Origin: Paramacrobiotus metropolitanus
Taxonomy: Eukaryota; Tardigrada; Eutardigrada; Parachela; Macrobiotidae
Direction of reading: 5' to 3'
Assembly (NCBI RefSeq): GCF_019649055.1
Contig: NW_026570223.1
Coordinates: forward strand, 3,286,001-3,350,000
DNA length: 64,000 nucleotides
In this document: positions 22,879-37,900 of the stretch, piece after piece
Layout: each line of letters starts with the position of its first letter
Position numbering within the stretch: the stretch's first letter is position 1
Translations under genes and position numbers: made by a program
Notes under the pieces: generated by a model
What the model was told of the DNA's origin: nothing
The model's input: the letters and a program-made list of their open reading frames with translations, nothing else
The model's database searches: none

Positions 22879-23763
22879 ATGGCTTCTGTCCCGCATTTCT
22901 TCATGGAAGACGCCCTTCCCTTAACTAGTCACATGGACTCTGAATTACAGGAGCCCTTTCCCATCACGGCCGAGGAGGTTAAAGAATGGTCAGCCTCCCG
23001 CGTCGTCATTGGGTCTTTTCTTGGATTTTTCCTCATTTTCATCGTGTCCTCCAGTCTGTGTAAGATCTTCAAACCGCGCGACCGCCCCAAGGGTTTTTCT
23101 TTCAACGTCAGCCAGATCATCGTGTCGGAAACGCAGGCCATCATTGCATCATTCACCGGATTGAAGATTGTCGTGCAGACCTGGTCGGATGTGGTATTAT
23201 CCCGTTCTCCACTGACCAATTCCTACGCTATGGTCTTTGTCGGATATCTCCTCTATGATCTCATTATTATGTATTTGACTGACTGGCGGACGGGGAAACA
23301 TTTCCTGGATATATTTCGCAGTCAGCTGTCTATTTATTGTCATCATCTGGCTTTCCTGGCGATTGTCCCCCCGGTGTCCTTGTACCTGCGCAACGGAAAA
23401 GGCGATCATTTCATTGGCTGCTTTCTTATCATGGAGTTCCCCGTTATATTTCTGCATTTCCAGCATTTCCTGTCGGTATTCGGATTGAGTGGCAGTAAGG
23501 CGTACGTTGTCAACGGGCTGCTGACCATGATCAGCTACTTCTTCTGTCGGATTGCGATCTTTCCCATGATGTTTTATCGCTTGGCGGTCAGGAAGGGAGT
23601 TCCGTTCTGGGAAGTGTTCAAGCACATGTCCAAAAGCTGTGTGATTGGCAGCGCATTGTGCTTAATAATGCAGATATACTGGTTTACGTTGATGTGCCGA
23701 AAAGCCTGCCGGGTGCAGAAGAGCTTGAAGAAGGAGAAACATATGAACGACAAAACATTATGA
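22879..23763 (+). CDS. TLCD4: TLC-domain membrane protein, TLCD4 (TMEM56)-like
   Basis: A 294-aa protein from a single uninterrupted coding exon starting at ATG 22879. After a 40-residue N-terminus come about six hydrophobic spans: SFLGFFLIFIVSSSL, the region around YAMVFVGYLLYDLIIMYL, and later ones to SALCLIMQIYWFTLMC. The TLC (TRAM-LAG1-CLN8) signature is visible as DIFRSQLSIYCHHLAFLA with the paired His, and FLIMEFPVIFLHFQHFLS. The tail is lysine-rich (KKEKHMNDKTL). TLCD4 proteins are multi-pass ER or plasma-membrane proteins linked to membrane lipid composition. The ceramide-synthase branch is unlikely because the protein is short and lacks a Hox-like region. It is followed by AMMECR1 on the same strand. 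Confidence 0.85.
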   Translation: MASVPHFFMEDALPLTSHMDSELQEPFPITAEEVKEWSASRVVIGSFLGFFLIFIVSSSLCKIFKPRDRPKGFSFNVSQIIVSETQAIIASFTGLKIVVQTWSDVVLSRSPLTNSYAMVFVGYLLYDLIIMYLTDWRTGKHFLDIFRSQLSIYCHHLAFLAIVPPVSLYLRNGKGDHFIGCFLIMEFPVIFLHFQHFLSVFGLSGSKAYVVNGLLTMISYFFCRIAIFPMMFYRLAVRKGVPFWEVFKHMSKSCVIGSALCLIMQIYWFTLMCRKACRVQKSLKKEKHMNDKTL

Positions 23764-25496
23764 AAGAATATGTACAAGTGTGGTATTTAATCCCCGAACG
23801 GAAAGTTTGAGGTTAGTACGACTATGGTACAAAAATAGGAGCCATGCAATCAGTGACTGCTGCCCGTGCAGGGAACGTTTTTTTGTGCTTTAAAAATCAA
23901 GGAGCGATTAACTGAAATGTGGGTAATTGTACTGTACTGTAGAGTGTAGGCTAATCCAATGTTGTCATTGCAGGTTTCGCACATTTCTGACTTGGAAGAG
24001 TCTCATCATGCCCTGTCGCCCAATTTTCCCAAAGATATTTTTCTGCATGCGGATCTTTTAAGTGTACCTTTTCATGTTGACTTTGTTGTACAAAATGTTG
24101 ATTATGCCAGATGGTTATTTTTGTTGCAGTTGCATGCTAGCACTTTTTGATGGTACTCAGTATGCTTTATTGACAAAATTTATGTTTGTCCGACTGTTAA
24201 TTTAAGCACCTTATTTGCCTTACCATAACGCTTTGTTAAATTACCACTGTGTAAATGCAAAGGAAAGCGAATCTTTCGTGTGTCCGGCACTCCGCATTCT
24301 ATGTGAATTTAGGAGAACGTTCAGTGTTATTTATTAACTTATTCCTTTATGTTTGTCGTTTTACACTTTACAGTTTACACGTGTACTAAAGTACAAGTAG
24401 AAGTATCGGAGGCAGTAGAAAAAATTCGAGTACTATTACAAGAGCACAAGTTTGTACACTTTCGGATCGCATATGAATGCAGGACAGAACGAAAACTGTA
24501 ATTAAAACTTTTCCAGCTTCAGAACGTATTAGTTTCCAGAAGTACTCAATCTTTGTTTTATTAAATCGAGCAAGTAAGTTGATGGAGTCACATCCCTGTA
24601 CGAATATATCCTGCCATATGCCACGGTGAGTCACAGGTTGCACAGCCGATCCAGCGCTGCAGCAGCCTGCCATGCTTTAGTAGCAGCTTTACTCACCATC
24701 GTTTTTGGCCAGTTCGCCAACTGCGATTTTATTTTATGTCAGCTGCATGAGCGAACCATTTGGTCGATATTTGTATTTACCGATTTTGCAGACTTCCGTC
24801 TTGGTTTGCTCGTTTTTGTGTAGGATCTCCACAGCGGATGGTATTTTTGGTAAGTGAATTTTTCTTATCAATTACAAAATAAAGTTAGCTTATACAATAT
24901 ACGGTATTGAAATTGTACATGAGTGATTAATCGGTTAGTAATGAGATTTCTTTGTTCTATGTGCATGCATGCACAGATTGTAAGAACAAAGGAATGCGTA
25001 TCGCCGTATGAATACTTTCGAATTTTATTTTATGTGGTTTACTTGTTACCCTACTGCAAAGTGCAGATTCTAATTCTTCTCTTAAGAAAATATTTTTGAC
25101 AGTTTGGCCATTTATCGATTTACGTCCTTGCTTTCTGCATACTAAACTCCTTTTAAAAAGTGTGTATTCATTGTACTGTACTTTAATTTATGCAACTGAG
25201 TTAGTTCCACCAAGACGACTCAGTACGCTAAATAAGCTGAATCCCTTTTCGCTTGTCTATCCAAAAACTCGTTGATAAAATTGAGAGGTGGTCTCTGTGT
25301 GCAGAAAATTCGCCTAATCACAGCTGATTTAAATTGGCTTTTAAATGGTGGGATTAATTGCAGAATTGAATTGAAGGTGTGGACGTGTGGCCATCGGGGT
25401 GGTTGTCAAGGCATCATCCTGGCTGCATTGTGAGGCACACACGAGGTGGAGGGAATCGGTACCCTGGTGGTGGCGGCAGTCCGACCAGGGGAATCG
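23764..25496. other. Intergenic, TLCD4 3' side and AMMECR1 5' side
   Basis: The first part is presumably TLCD4 3'UTR; the later part contains the AMMECR1 promoter and perhaps 5'UTR exons. A T-rich, Ala-rich frame at 24626-24823 is not supported by splice phase or homology. No RNA gene seen. Confidence 0.4.
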
Positions 25497-27932
<2,436 letters not shown>

Positions 27933-28878
27933 TAAACGACAAAAATTTTGGATATGAAACAGCGATTGGACACCAGTGGATTGACCATAGAGATGATAAG
28001 TGAATAGCACTGGAAAACGAAATAACCCTTATTGATTTGGTTTTTCTCGAGGGGATAGATACGATTGAATCGATATGCGTTATGTGCGGGGACTATCACT
28101 ATTGGATCTTTCTCTCGTGTTTTTTGCCCTCTATGGCTTATACTTATCCACTGTGTTTTGTTCATCTGTTGGATTTTTAACCCTCTTTGATTACTAACTG
28201 TGTTTTGTGATAACTCTCTGATCAAGGATAGATAATAGCGTAATACGGGCCGATCCATGGCTGATGACGGGTGTATTCGACTTTTTTCGTGTTTTTCTTT
28301 TGTCCGGTAACCTGCCGTGTACCGTAACTGGGATTGCTAACGATTGCCGTACTCCTGTTTTAGTTCACTGGATTGACCTTGTGCATCAGTTCCTGTAAAT
28401 ATGTTTTCTGCATGGAAAAACGGTCGGATATCAAGGTCAATAAAAATAAAAAAACTCTGTCAGAGAAAAACTTAACGATCGAATGTCTTTACGAAAAAGT
28501 TAAAGAATTGAATCACTAGTGCAAGTATTTTTTATGCCGTAAAACTAGACCGTATAGCAAATCCGGATTTTGGCCATGGTTGACCAGCCGTTCAAATTCT
28601 TCCGAAAGAGGAACAGGTTTTTCTGGTTTTTCACCTAATTACGATAAGCGCTCGCCGAAGTTGAGATAAAGTTTATCCGGCGTAAAATAGCACCAAGCTC
28701 AACGTGCATGGAAGCACTTTGTAGCGAAAACGATAACGTGAAGACAAGTTAAATTCGTAACTTGTAGTCTTGTAGTTCTTCACATTGCCTCCCAGAAAAT
28801 TTTGGGTTTTGTTAATTTTTGTATTTAAGTTGCAAATATTGCAGCTAGGGAGTTAGTATGTACTAGAAAGTAGAAACC
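27933..28878. other. Intergenic, AMMECR1 3' side and AFMID 5' side
   Basis: Non-coding. AATAAAAATAAAAAAA at about 28439 could serve as a polyadenylation signal. Antisense frames here are shadows without family features. Confidence 0.4.
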
Positions 28879-31192
28879 ATGGTCGATGCCGATCTCGAGC
28901 ATGCTTACATGCCCAGTATATGGAACCATCAACACCTGAGTCCGGATGAAGTATTGGCTAAACATTTCGCCATTGTAGCAGCAGGTACAACTAGAGCCAT
29001 TCCGCATTCCTACAATAATTCATTACTCGTAATTTAGATTTTGTTTAGAGCATGCATTTTTTAGAAAGCGAAAAGGCCCGACAAGAATTAACGGTGATAT
29101 CTGATATTCGCTATGGAACAACCCCGAAAAATTCCATGGATTTGTACTGCAGTGGACCAACCGTAAAAGCAGGTATTGGTGGACGGGACAGGCCACAGGC
29201 TCGCGGCTACTCTTAGATTAGAACTTCGAAGTACCATGTTAAAACGGTGTTACATTAATTTTATTCTTCAGCATGCGAGATTTTTAGCGATGGATTTTTT
29301 AGGTGGCGTATTGTTTGCCTACGTTCATGGAGGTTATTGGCAAGCGCTAACGTAAGGACACATAAAATTCTATAGAAGTACAGACTGTATTTACGACATA
29401 TTTATTTTATACTTACGTGAAACACCGCACCGACAGTTCCCATGAACATAACCAGTACTTCAAGTACCCAAACTCTGTCTGGTCTAGGAAGGAAGATTCT
29501 GCATATTTCGCCAGAACTATCTGTAAATCTGTGGAAAATTCAGTATTTGTGGCAGTGGATTACGTACTTGCAACCGAGACAGTATATGGATCAGAAGGTA
29601 CCGCACCACTGACATTGCGAGAAATGCGGATATTGTAATATTTATATATGACTTATCATGCTCGTATTCGTACATAGATGTATCATTATCGTACCAAATC
29701 TTGAAAACAAGAGCTCAAATATGTAGTGCTTGAGCAGCTGTGATATTCTAATTTCACGACTTTGTGCAGCTAAGATGAAGTCTATTTGGGAACAAATGAC
29801 ACCAGCATATGCCGCGCTTAGGGACGTTGCTGACCGGCTTGACTGCAGGTAGGTACTCCACTGTACATTGATCACGAATTTTTGATAGAATTTGTTTTGC
29901 ATTTTACCGAATATGGCTTAGCTTTCTGTTTTCTAGTGGAATTTTCCTTTGTGGACATTCGGCAGGAGCCCATCTGGTAACAGCAATGCTTAGCGGCGCA
30001 TTTGAACCGTCGCAACGGAAAAGTTTATTTCGAAAGCTTAAAGGTTATTCCAGTGGAAAATTAGTTGTGCCTTGATTTTTTTAGCGGTATATTTGTTTAT
30101 GGCGCTTTCCGTTAGAAAAGATGATTTTCCCATACTTTTTGTTAGGTTTATGGTTGCTCAGTGGAGTTTATGACTTGGTCCCCATCAGCAAAACTTCCGT
30201 CAACGATCCCCTCCAGCTGTCGAAGTAAGCTGCGAAGATTGCAACTTTCGTAAGATGTGAGATATTAATCTGGAGTTTATAAAAAATATATAAGAATTAT
30301 TCAGCCAAACAATGCAACTAACTTAAAACATTATTTACAAGTTACAGTGAATCGCGCATTTATATATCCTTTCTAGAAATCACTTTTACTGGATTTATAA
30401 TGTATTTCTACGAGTGGTCAGCTTTGCAGCTGTAATGTGCCTATATACAATACTCTGTAAGTGATTTGCAGGGAAGAAATTCAAGATTGTAGTCCACACA
30501 ATCGAGTAGCGGACATCGTGCACAACCTTGGAGCAACCACATCTTGTTCCGTCAAAATTATGTACGGCGAATTCGATCCTCCCGCGTTCCATAAACAGTC
30601 CCAAAATTTTTTTGAGGTTTGGCGAAAGTTTGAAACCTTCTCGTACCCTTTGTCAAGTTGAATAAGTATTTCATAGGAAGTGAACAATTACGTCCAGACA
30701 CAACCTGATTACGTGCATATAAGGATTAAACCCCCGGTAGAAGTGAAAGATCGCGACCACTTTGACCTTGTAGACTATACAGTATTGGAAGAAAATTACG
30801 TCTTAACGGTAAGGTCACTTGACGAACCCAAAACGAAAAGGCAGAGTTTGTTTCACCAATTGGAACGTACAAGGTAGTTTGCCTTTGTTTTAATATTTGG
30901 TTGTTTATTATTTTGGCTATGTGTTGGCTTATATTGCGGTCTGCAGATATGTATGACGATATGAGCATGACGTGCGCAGGCATTGTATCACAGCTTATGT
31001 GTAAATATCTACAAAAATTAGAAAACGTTGCAATAACATTCCAGTATATATTTTTACGGTATTACGCAGGACGTTGTCGAAGTTCTGAAAAGGCATCTTC
31101 AAGAAAGCCAAACTTTTCGTTTCACGGAGGGGGTGGAAGGCGTTGAAACCGTGGACATCAAAGACGTACTCGTAGATTTCAAAGTCAAGTGA
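28879..31192 (+). CDS. AFMID: Kynurenine formamidase (arylformamidase)
   Basis: Hydrolyses N-formyl-L-kynurenine to L-kynurenine and formate, the second step of tryptophan breakdown, in the cytosol. Ten exons: 28879-28984, 29065-29172, 29303-29351, 29488-29581, 29775-29848, 29937-30043, 30146-30224, 30472-30616, 30677-30808, 31070-31192; 1017 nt, 338 aa, phases consistent. Alpha/beta-hydrolase features: oxyanion motif HGGYWQ, nucleophile elbow GHSAGAH (catalytic Ser), LWLLSGVYDLVPI, catalytic Asp in GEFDPPAFHKQS, and catalytic His in DRDHFDLV. The family N-terminus is recognisable (Y.PS.W). Slightly longer than the human enzyme (303 aa), with the extra residues near the C-terminal third and tail (RIKPPVEVKDRD, TEGVEGVETVDIKD). 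All three catalytic residues are present, so activity is expected. Confidence 0.94.
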
Positions 31193-31976
31193 AGTCAGCG
31201 CATCGTTTTTAATTTGTACCCTAGCCGTGCAAATAATTGCTTAATGGTCAATGACATATAACGAGTCTTATTGCTAATTACTCGCAACGTGAGGTGAAAC
31301 TTTCTGCAGTTTTGAGTTTATAAGATTTGACATCTTTTAATCACCCTCTGGCCCCTTACTGACGTATCAAAAAAATCTAAATTTTGATGTTACTGAATCC
31401 GTAACAAAAAGTTACGCCAGAAAGGCTTTGGAAGAAAAGGAAAACAGCGTATAGATATATTTTCTGCTTTACTGTAATCAGCTTGCTCCAGTAGTTGGCA
31501 GAGCTGTAATAACTAGTGGATGAATCTGACGAGTGAAGTAATAAAAGGTCAATGTCTCCAGTAGTATGGTGAATATACATGCCGTGGACAGCTGCTATTT
31601 ACGCTTATTAACTGCGCGCCGGATGGATCATAACACACGAAATCAGCATTATTCATTACCGGAACTAACTGAGAATAGGGACATTTGTTTTCTGCCCTTT
31701 GTTATAATACGTGCATGACGCTGTAAAGATAAATGTTCTGAAGATACCACTAAACTTGTACTTTTATGATCGAGCAAACAATCGGATAATTATCAGTCGA
31801 TGATAGCATTCAATAGTAAATTACAAAGTCATTGTAGCAGATTACGATAAAGAAGCAAGAACAGTGACATAATTCACGCTTTGGCAGTAATAGAGAAAAC
31901 CAGTAGCGGAAGTGGCAAATTTTATGCGTTTAAATAATGCACTTTTGCATATTTGCCTGTTTCTCGGTTTTGTAAA
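31193..31976. other. Intergenic, 5' flank of the cadherin-like gene
   Basis: Non-coding sequence between AFMID and the cadherin-like receptor, presumably holding the latter's promoter. No clear core promoter element recognised. Confidence 0.4.
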
Positions 31977-34900
31977 ATGTCGCGATGTTTTTGTTCTTTT
32001 AGTCTTATTGCCTGTTTCTTTGCATTAGTACATATTCGCATCGTGCACAGTCAGGATAATTCGTGCACTTTCGACGGCGGGTCAGTCCCTAGAGCAAATC
32101 TTATCCAGAAAGTGGAGGATTCGTTTACTTTTACTGATGAGCAGTACCTGTCAGATTTTCAGAAATGGGGTGTTTTTTGCTGCAATAATGCAGCGGAAAC
32201 GTTCACTGCGGATTTAAATTCTAATATTGGTTGGTCACCCACATCCTGTAATAACCTCAACGCACCCGGCAATGTTGAACTAGAAATCCGTAAAACAGCG
32301 GAAGCCTGCAACCGTGATGGTGTTCCCGATTATATTGTCTGTGAAATTTATTTGCGCGGGAACTTGTCACGGTATTTGGATCGCAGGAGAGAATGTACCT
32401 ACAGTCCGGTGCCGCTGCTATCCTGCTCTAACGGGCTGCGGGGTGGTACCCTTGCCACTTCACCAGAAGTGAAGATCATAGATCAAAATACTAAACCACA
32501 ATGGAGTGCAACTTCCGAGGTAAACCTGGATGTTTCAGAGCACCATTCGTTAAGCACGTTACTGATCAATCCGGTAGAAAATCCCAATCTTTACGTAATA
32601 GAACCGAACGATATTTGGGGATCTGCGAACTGGAATATTTCCCTCAGTTTGGTTTATGACAATGTGCCCTTTCCAATGGAAATTGATTATGCTCGCACGA
32701 TATACCCGAATCCGAATCCAGCGAATCCACTTCCAGACCGAACGATACCGGCCATTCGAATTAGCCGAAGAATTGCGTATACCGAATGTTCTTCAGTGAA
32801 TCCCCCTTGTGTTTTCACTGCCCAGCTGGTGGCTACCGACGGAAACGGTTTGACTTCTGCGATCAGGTTGAGACTTTCCGTTGTCGACGAAAATGATTTA
32901 CCGCCGTTGTTTGAGCAACCGTATCAGGAATTTGTCATCGACGAAGATAACGAATTGGAACCGATTTTCCCAGTTAATATGCGAGCTTACGATCAGGACA
33001 CCGGAATTAGTTGTCCTCTCGTGTATTCCGTTAGTGCCAGTGCGCCTTACTTTGCAGTAGACGCAAACGGTCAACTGAGTCTCAACAGCGCTCTTCCAGA
33101 GTGGTCACCAAGCGGAACCAACATCTTCACCGTCATAATAACCGCAACAGAAGACGAAAGCAGTGGGCCAAAATGCAGCAGCAAGATGGTAGCAACTGCC
33201 ACAGTTGTTGTGAAACTTACAAGTCCACGCAGTGTTCCGGCAGAAATTTCTACAGAACCAGACATCATTACCGCTAAGAAATTTGTCGCCTCTCAAGAAA
33301 GTCTTGGACAAATCATCGTGCGACGAAATGGACAACCGGTAGAAAATGTCAGATTTGCCATGAGCAGTGGCGATGATTTTCTCGTGGACCAATTTAACGG
33401 GACATTGTATAAAAAGGAAGGCGTACGCTTGGTGAACACATCTGGCGTTGTAGTCATCGTAACCGATGAAGAAAATCGCAATCTGGGAAACATTAATGTC
33501 GTGGTAACCGTTGATCATCCGCCGACACCGCAGTTCAGTCAAACTCTGTATGAAACGGATATTTACGATGGTGATGAGCTTGCCCTGAATGACATGTTCA
33601 CAGAAAAGCCAGAAGGCTGCGAGATGACCATTTCCGCAGACGATGGACCGGTTCCCGATGCAATGAGTGTTATAACCAGTGCGGAATGGTTGGATTGGGT
33701 GACTAGGACAAAACGCTACCGGTCGGTTTATACTGCAGTCTGCCGTGTTACCGACACACCCTTAATGACCACAGCGAAACTTGCAGTTAATTGGCATCCT
33801 CAACCAGAATTTGATTTGCAAGCGTACTCGTCACTGACCATCAAGGAGAACAGCACTTATCCTTCCGTTATTTCGGTTCTTTCCCCGTTACATAACTTTC
33901 CATACCCGCTGACCTTTCAGATCCGAGACACTGTTCCTGAATTCATTATCGATGAGAACGGAAGACTTTCGTTAGTCCAACCGCTTAACTTTACAGGCCA
34001 ATCAAGTTACAATTTCGAAATTGTCGCGCAAGATGGCGGTATCTCCAAAGTGATTCCGGTTTTTATTCAAGTTCTTCCGCATGTACTTACGCCTGCAACA
34101 TGGATGCATTTTGTACCAACAGTCAGCTGTGGCGCAAGTGTAGCACTTCCGGTTGATATCGGAGAAGAAAATCATACAGATTTGGAAATAAGAGTAATCG
34201 GAGCGAATTCCGAGTGCGCGACCATATCGGATTTGAATGGTCATTTTAATCTATTCGTCGAATTCACTCCAGAATGCGGCGTAAATTTTTCATTAGTTTT
34301 GCTTCTGACAGTTAAAGGAAAGGACTACGAGGAAACGGTTGTTGTCGATGTCGTAGGATGTCCCGCAGTTGTAGGTAACCGTTGAAAAGAGAATGAACGT
34401 AGTATACATAGCACAAGCTTTCCGTTCGTATTGATTTCGTAAACTAAATCGGCAATACTCGTATAATGTAGACATCTGTTTTGTTGCAGCGTAACCTAAT
34501 ACGCAAATTTTTACTTACGAGTTTTTTTTCAGAACCCATGTTTGCCGAAACTTTCCAAGAAACTGATTTTTATTTCGATTCGTTAAGTCCTGTTCAGTTT
34601 ACCGGTGTGGAAAATTGTACCGATTGCACGTGTCGATTTGTTAGCCCGAATGTTCCCAGCGAAGTGCAGTTAGATCTTCGTACCGGTGTTGTCTCAGTCA
34701 GCAGAATTCCGTCGTCCGTTTCTGCCGATTTAGATTACGATTCAGCATTTGTTGTTGAGTGCACAAGCTCTTCCAGCTCCAAAAGCGCTAGTACCAATAT
34801 CCGAATTAAGTGGCATCCCGTACCGGCATTCCCCATTAGCCCACTTGAAGTCACGATTGCGGATGATACGCTCAACGGAACGATTGCCGAATCGCTTCGA

Positions 34901-37900
34901 CCTCGTCAGCATTTCCCGTATCTGTTGCAGTACAGCATACAGAATTCAGGAGTTCCATTTGTCATCGAGAACGGCAATCTTGTCTATATGACATCTGATA
35001 ATTCACCTTTGGAACAGTCTTATGCGCTTATTATTGACGCCGGAGAACCCGGTCATCTGCCGGCCAGCATTCTCGTCAACGTCCGCGTGAACTTTCCCTT
35101 TCAACCAGCAAAGTTTACGGAGTCCGTTTTAGACTTCCCGTGTGATGGCACAGAACGAAGCATAAGTGTGGATATTGGATTCGAAGTGTGGAATGACATT
35201 CGTTTTGACGTTGTCACGATTCGCCAGGAATGCGTGAAGTTAGACTTCAGTGTAGCAGGAATTCTGACAGTCACACCAAACACAAACGGGGTTTGTGGAT
35301 CACAATTTGCTGTTGCAATTGAGCTACAGGGGCGAGATGCTAGCTCAAAGGACATCATCGTGGTGGAATTCACCGGTTGTCAAAGTACGTTAACCGATCT
35401 CTCAGTAACACAACTTGTTACATTTTTGCGCAGTTATAAAATATAGGTTTCGTTTCGTGCTGTCTCAGTAACGGCAGACATTCAGTAATTCGTATTCTCT
35501 GTGAAATTGTTGGTGCACAAAGAGTGCTCGAGATTGCAGTTTTTCAGAGTGTTGCATTCGGTTGTTTCTGTTGCAGTTCCCTCAACGATAGAATCCGTTC
35601 CGATATTTCCCGACACCTTCTACGACGTTCACTGGTATTTCGATTCTCCATCATTTCTTAGTACTCCCGCCGTAACCAACTGCTCCGATTGCACCTGCCG
35701 CTTGTCGTCTAAAAACATGAGCGAATCTCTCTCCAATCTTGCCTATGATGCGAGTACCGGAAGCATCAATATCACCCAACTACCCCAAGATCCGCTACAG
35801 TACCTGACAACGGTAGAAATGAGATGCACCAGCTTATCTAGCAGCAAACAGGCCGCCATGATTATTCAGATTTTCTGGCATCCACAACCGGAGTTTCCAG
35901 CCTTCACCGCTCCCGTCGAAGTGTTTGATAACGGATTAGCTGAAAACATTGTTACTTCCTTGGGTCCGCGGGACTACTTCCCGTACCCACTTACGTACAC
36001 TATACGTTTTCCGACAGATAGCCCCTTTAATATTGAATATGGGGTGCTTATTCTCCAACGTGAACTTCTTCCTCCAGGCATCACTGAATCCCTTGAGCAC
36101 TCGCTTACCATCGATGCAGGGGAGCCTGGGCACTTGACCAGTATTTCAGTAACAGTCATTGTGTCTCAATCAGGCGCTTCAGACACAACAAGCTCTACAT
36201 ATAGCAGTACTACCTCCACGTCTCAATCCACAACAACAGTTTCCACCACCGGAGCGGAAAGCGGATCCGGCACAACTACGGATCCAAGCCCGCCCTCATC
36301 GAGTTCTGAAGCAGGTGAGACACAGTTTTGATATCATTATATTCAAAATCTTTGGTGGGCCGTGGTTCTAGTAACAGATTACTTTATCCTGGTAAAGGAT
36401 TATGATAAGTAACCTGTCGGGTTCTACAGTTAAATATTAAAAGTTCTAGAAGGTCACTCCTTAACAATCGCTACGGGAAATGCATAGCTATAGGTATGCG
36501 CTCTTATAGGCTTGATGAATTAAATTACTTGTAGTTGTTCCGGAACCACCGGGCCCATCATTTCCACAGGCATTTTATTATCTTCACTGGTATTTCGATT
36601 CGGAATTTTTCCGTACCACCCCATCCGTTAGCAACTGTCCAGCCTGCATGTGTGCCCTGTCTCCATTGAATGCAACTGATCCGATTCCGTCACTTCTTGA
36701 TTTCAATTCAGAAACAGGCAGCATCAATATCACCCAACTTCCGCCCAGCATAACCGTTTTTGTCACCACATTAATGGTAACTTGTTCGGCGGGTGACAAG
36801 GAAGCCACGATGGTGGTTCAGATATACTGGCATCCACAGCCTAAATTCCAGGTTTTCGACAAACCTGTCGCGATTTATGCCCATGGTCCTGTTGACGTTA
36901 TGGTTGCATCACTTGCTCCGGTGAGCTACTTCCCTTATCAATTGGCTTATCAGATCCAAAATTCTTCGGCAAGTTATCCATTCAAGATCTCTGATGGCGC
37001 TCTTGTAATGAAACGTGAGTCGTATTATTTGGACGAATCCGAATATAGCGTTGACATCCTTGCCGGCGAACCTGGACATTTTATCAGCATTTTGGTGAAC
37101 GTTAATGTTACCCGTTCAGCGCCATCTTTCCGACCAGCGACATTTGTGCAATCACTTGTACCGGCAGTGCAGTGCGAAGATCCTGCTGTTGTCGATGTAC
37201 AGTTAAATGACCAGAAATGGGACGAGCTTCAGTTTGAAAAGTTCCTGGATGACCGGCATTGTGCTGCTTTGACTGAAAAGCGGGACGAGTCCACGATCGT
37301 GATCAATGCACTATCTAATCCGGAATCGACTTGTGGTCCTCAGTTTTCCGTCGTTATCAAAATGTCGAACAAAATTACCGGTGAAGAAGTGGATACGTCT
37401 GTGGTTACGTTTGTTGGATGCCAAGGTTAGTTCCCTGAAAATGTCCACGTCACACATAATACTGAAATATATACTTTGTATTATGTAAATAAGCTGAATG
37501 CCTTTAGGACTTTTATTCAAAGATAAATACGTACCAACACACATGCAGTTTTTATCACCCATTTTTACACTACTAATCACGATAATTGTGTTCGTGCAGC
37601 TGGAAGTACATCCACGGTGCATAAAGCTTCAAGTACACATTCAACCACATCAAACCCGGGTGAACCCATTTTAACCAATTCCACAGTCTCTACAACAATA
37701 GGTGAGACAATCGTAATCATAAGAACAAAACAGCTCGAGCGAGATTATCCGCGCCAATCTAGCCATGTTTTTCTGCGTACCTATGAGTAGAGCCGACGGG
37801 CGAAACAGATCTTAATAAGAGTACTACTGCAACAACATTTTCATCTACTGTATATCCGATAGCAGCACAGATTATGCGGCAGCTATCGGGGCTTCTCTGA

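Noticed and set aside
23197-23625. 142-codon antisense frame
   Set aside because: Shadow of the TLCD4-like coding exon.
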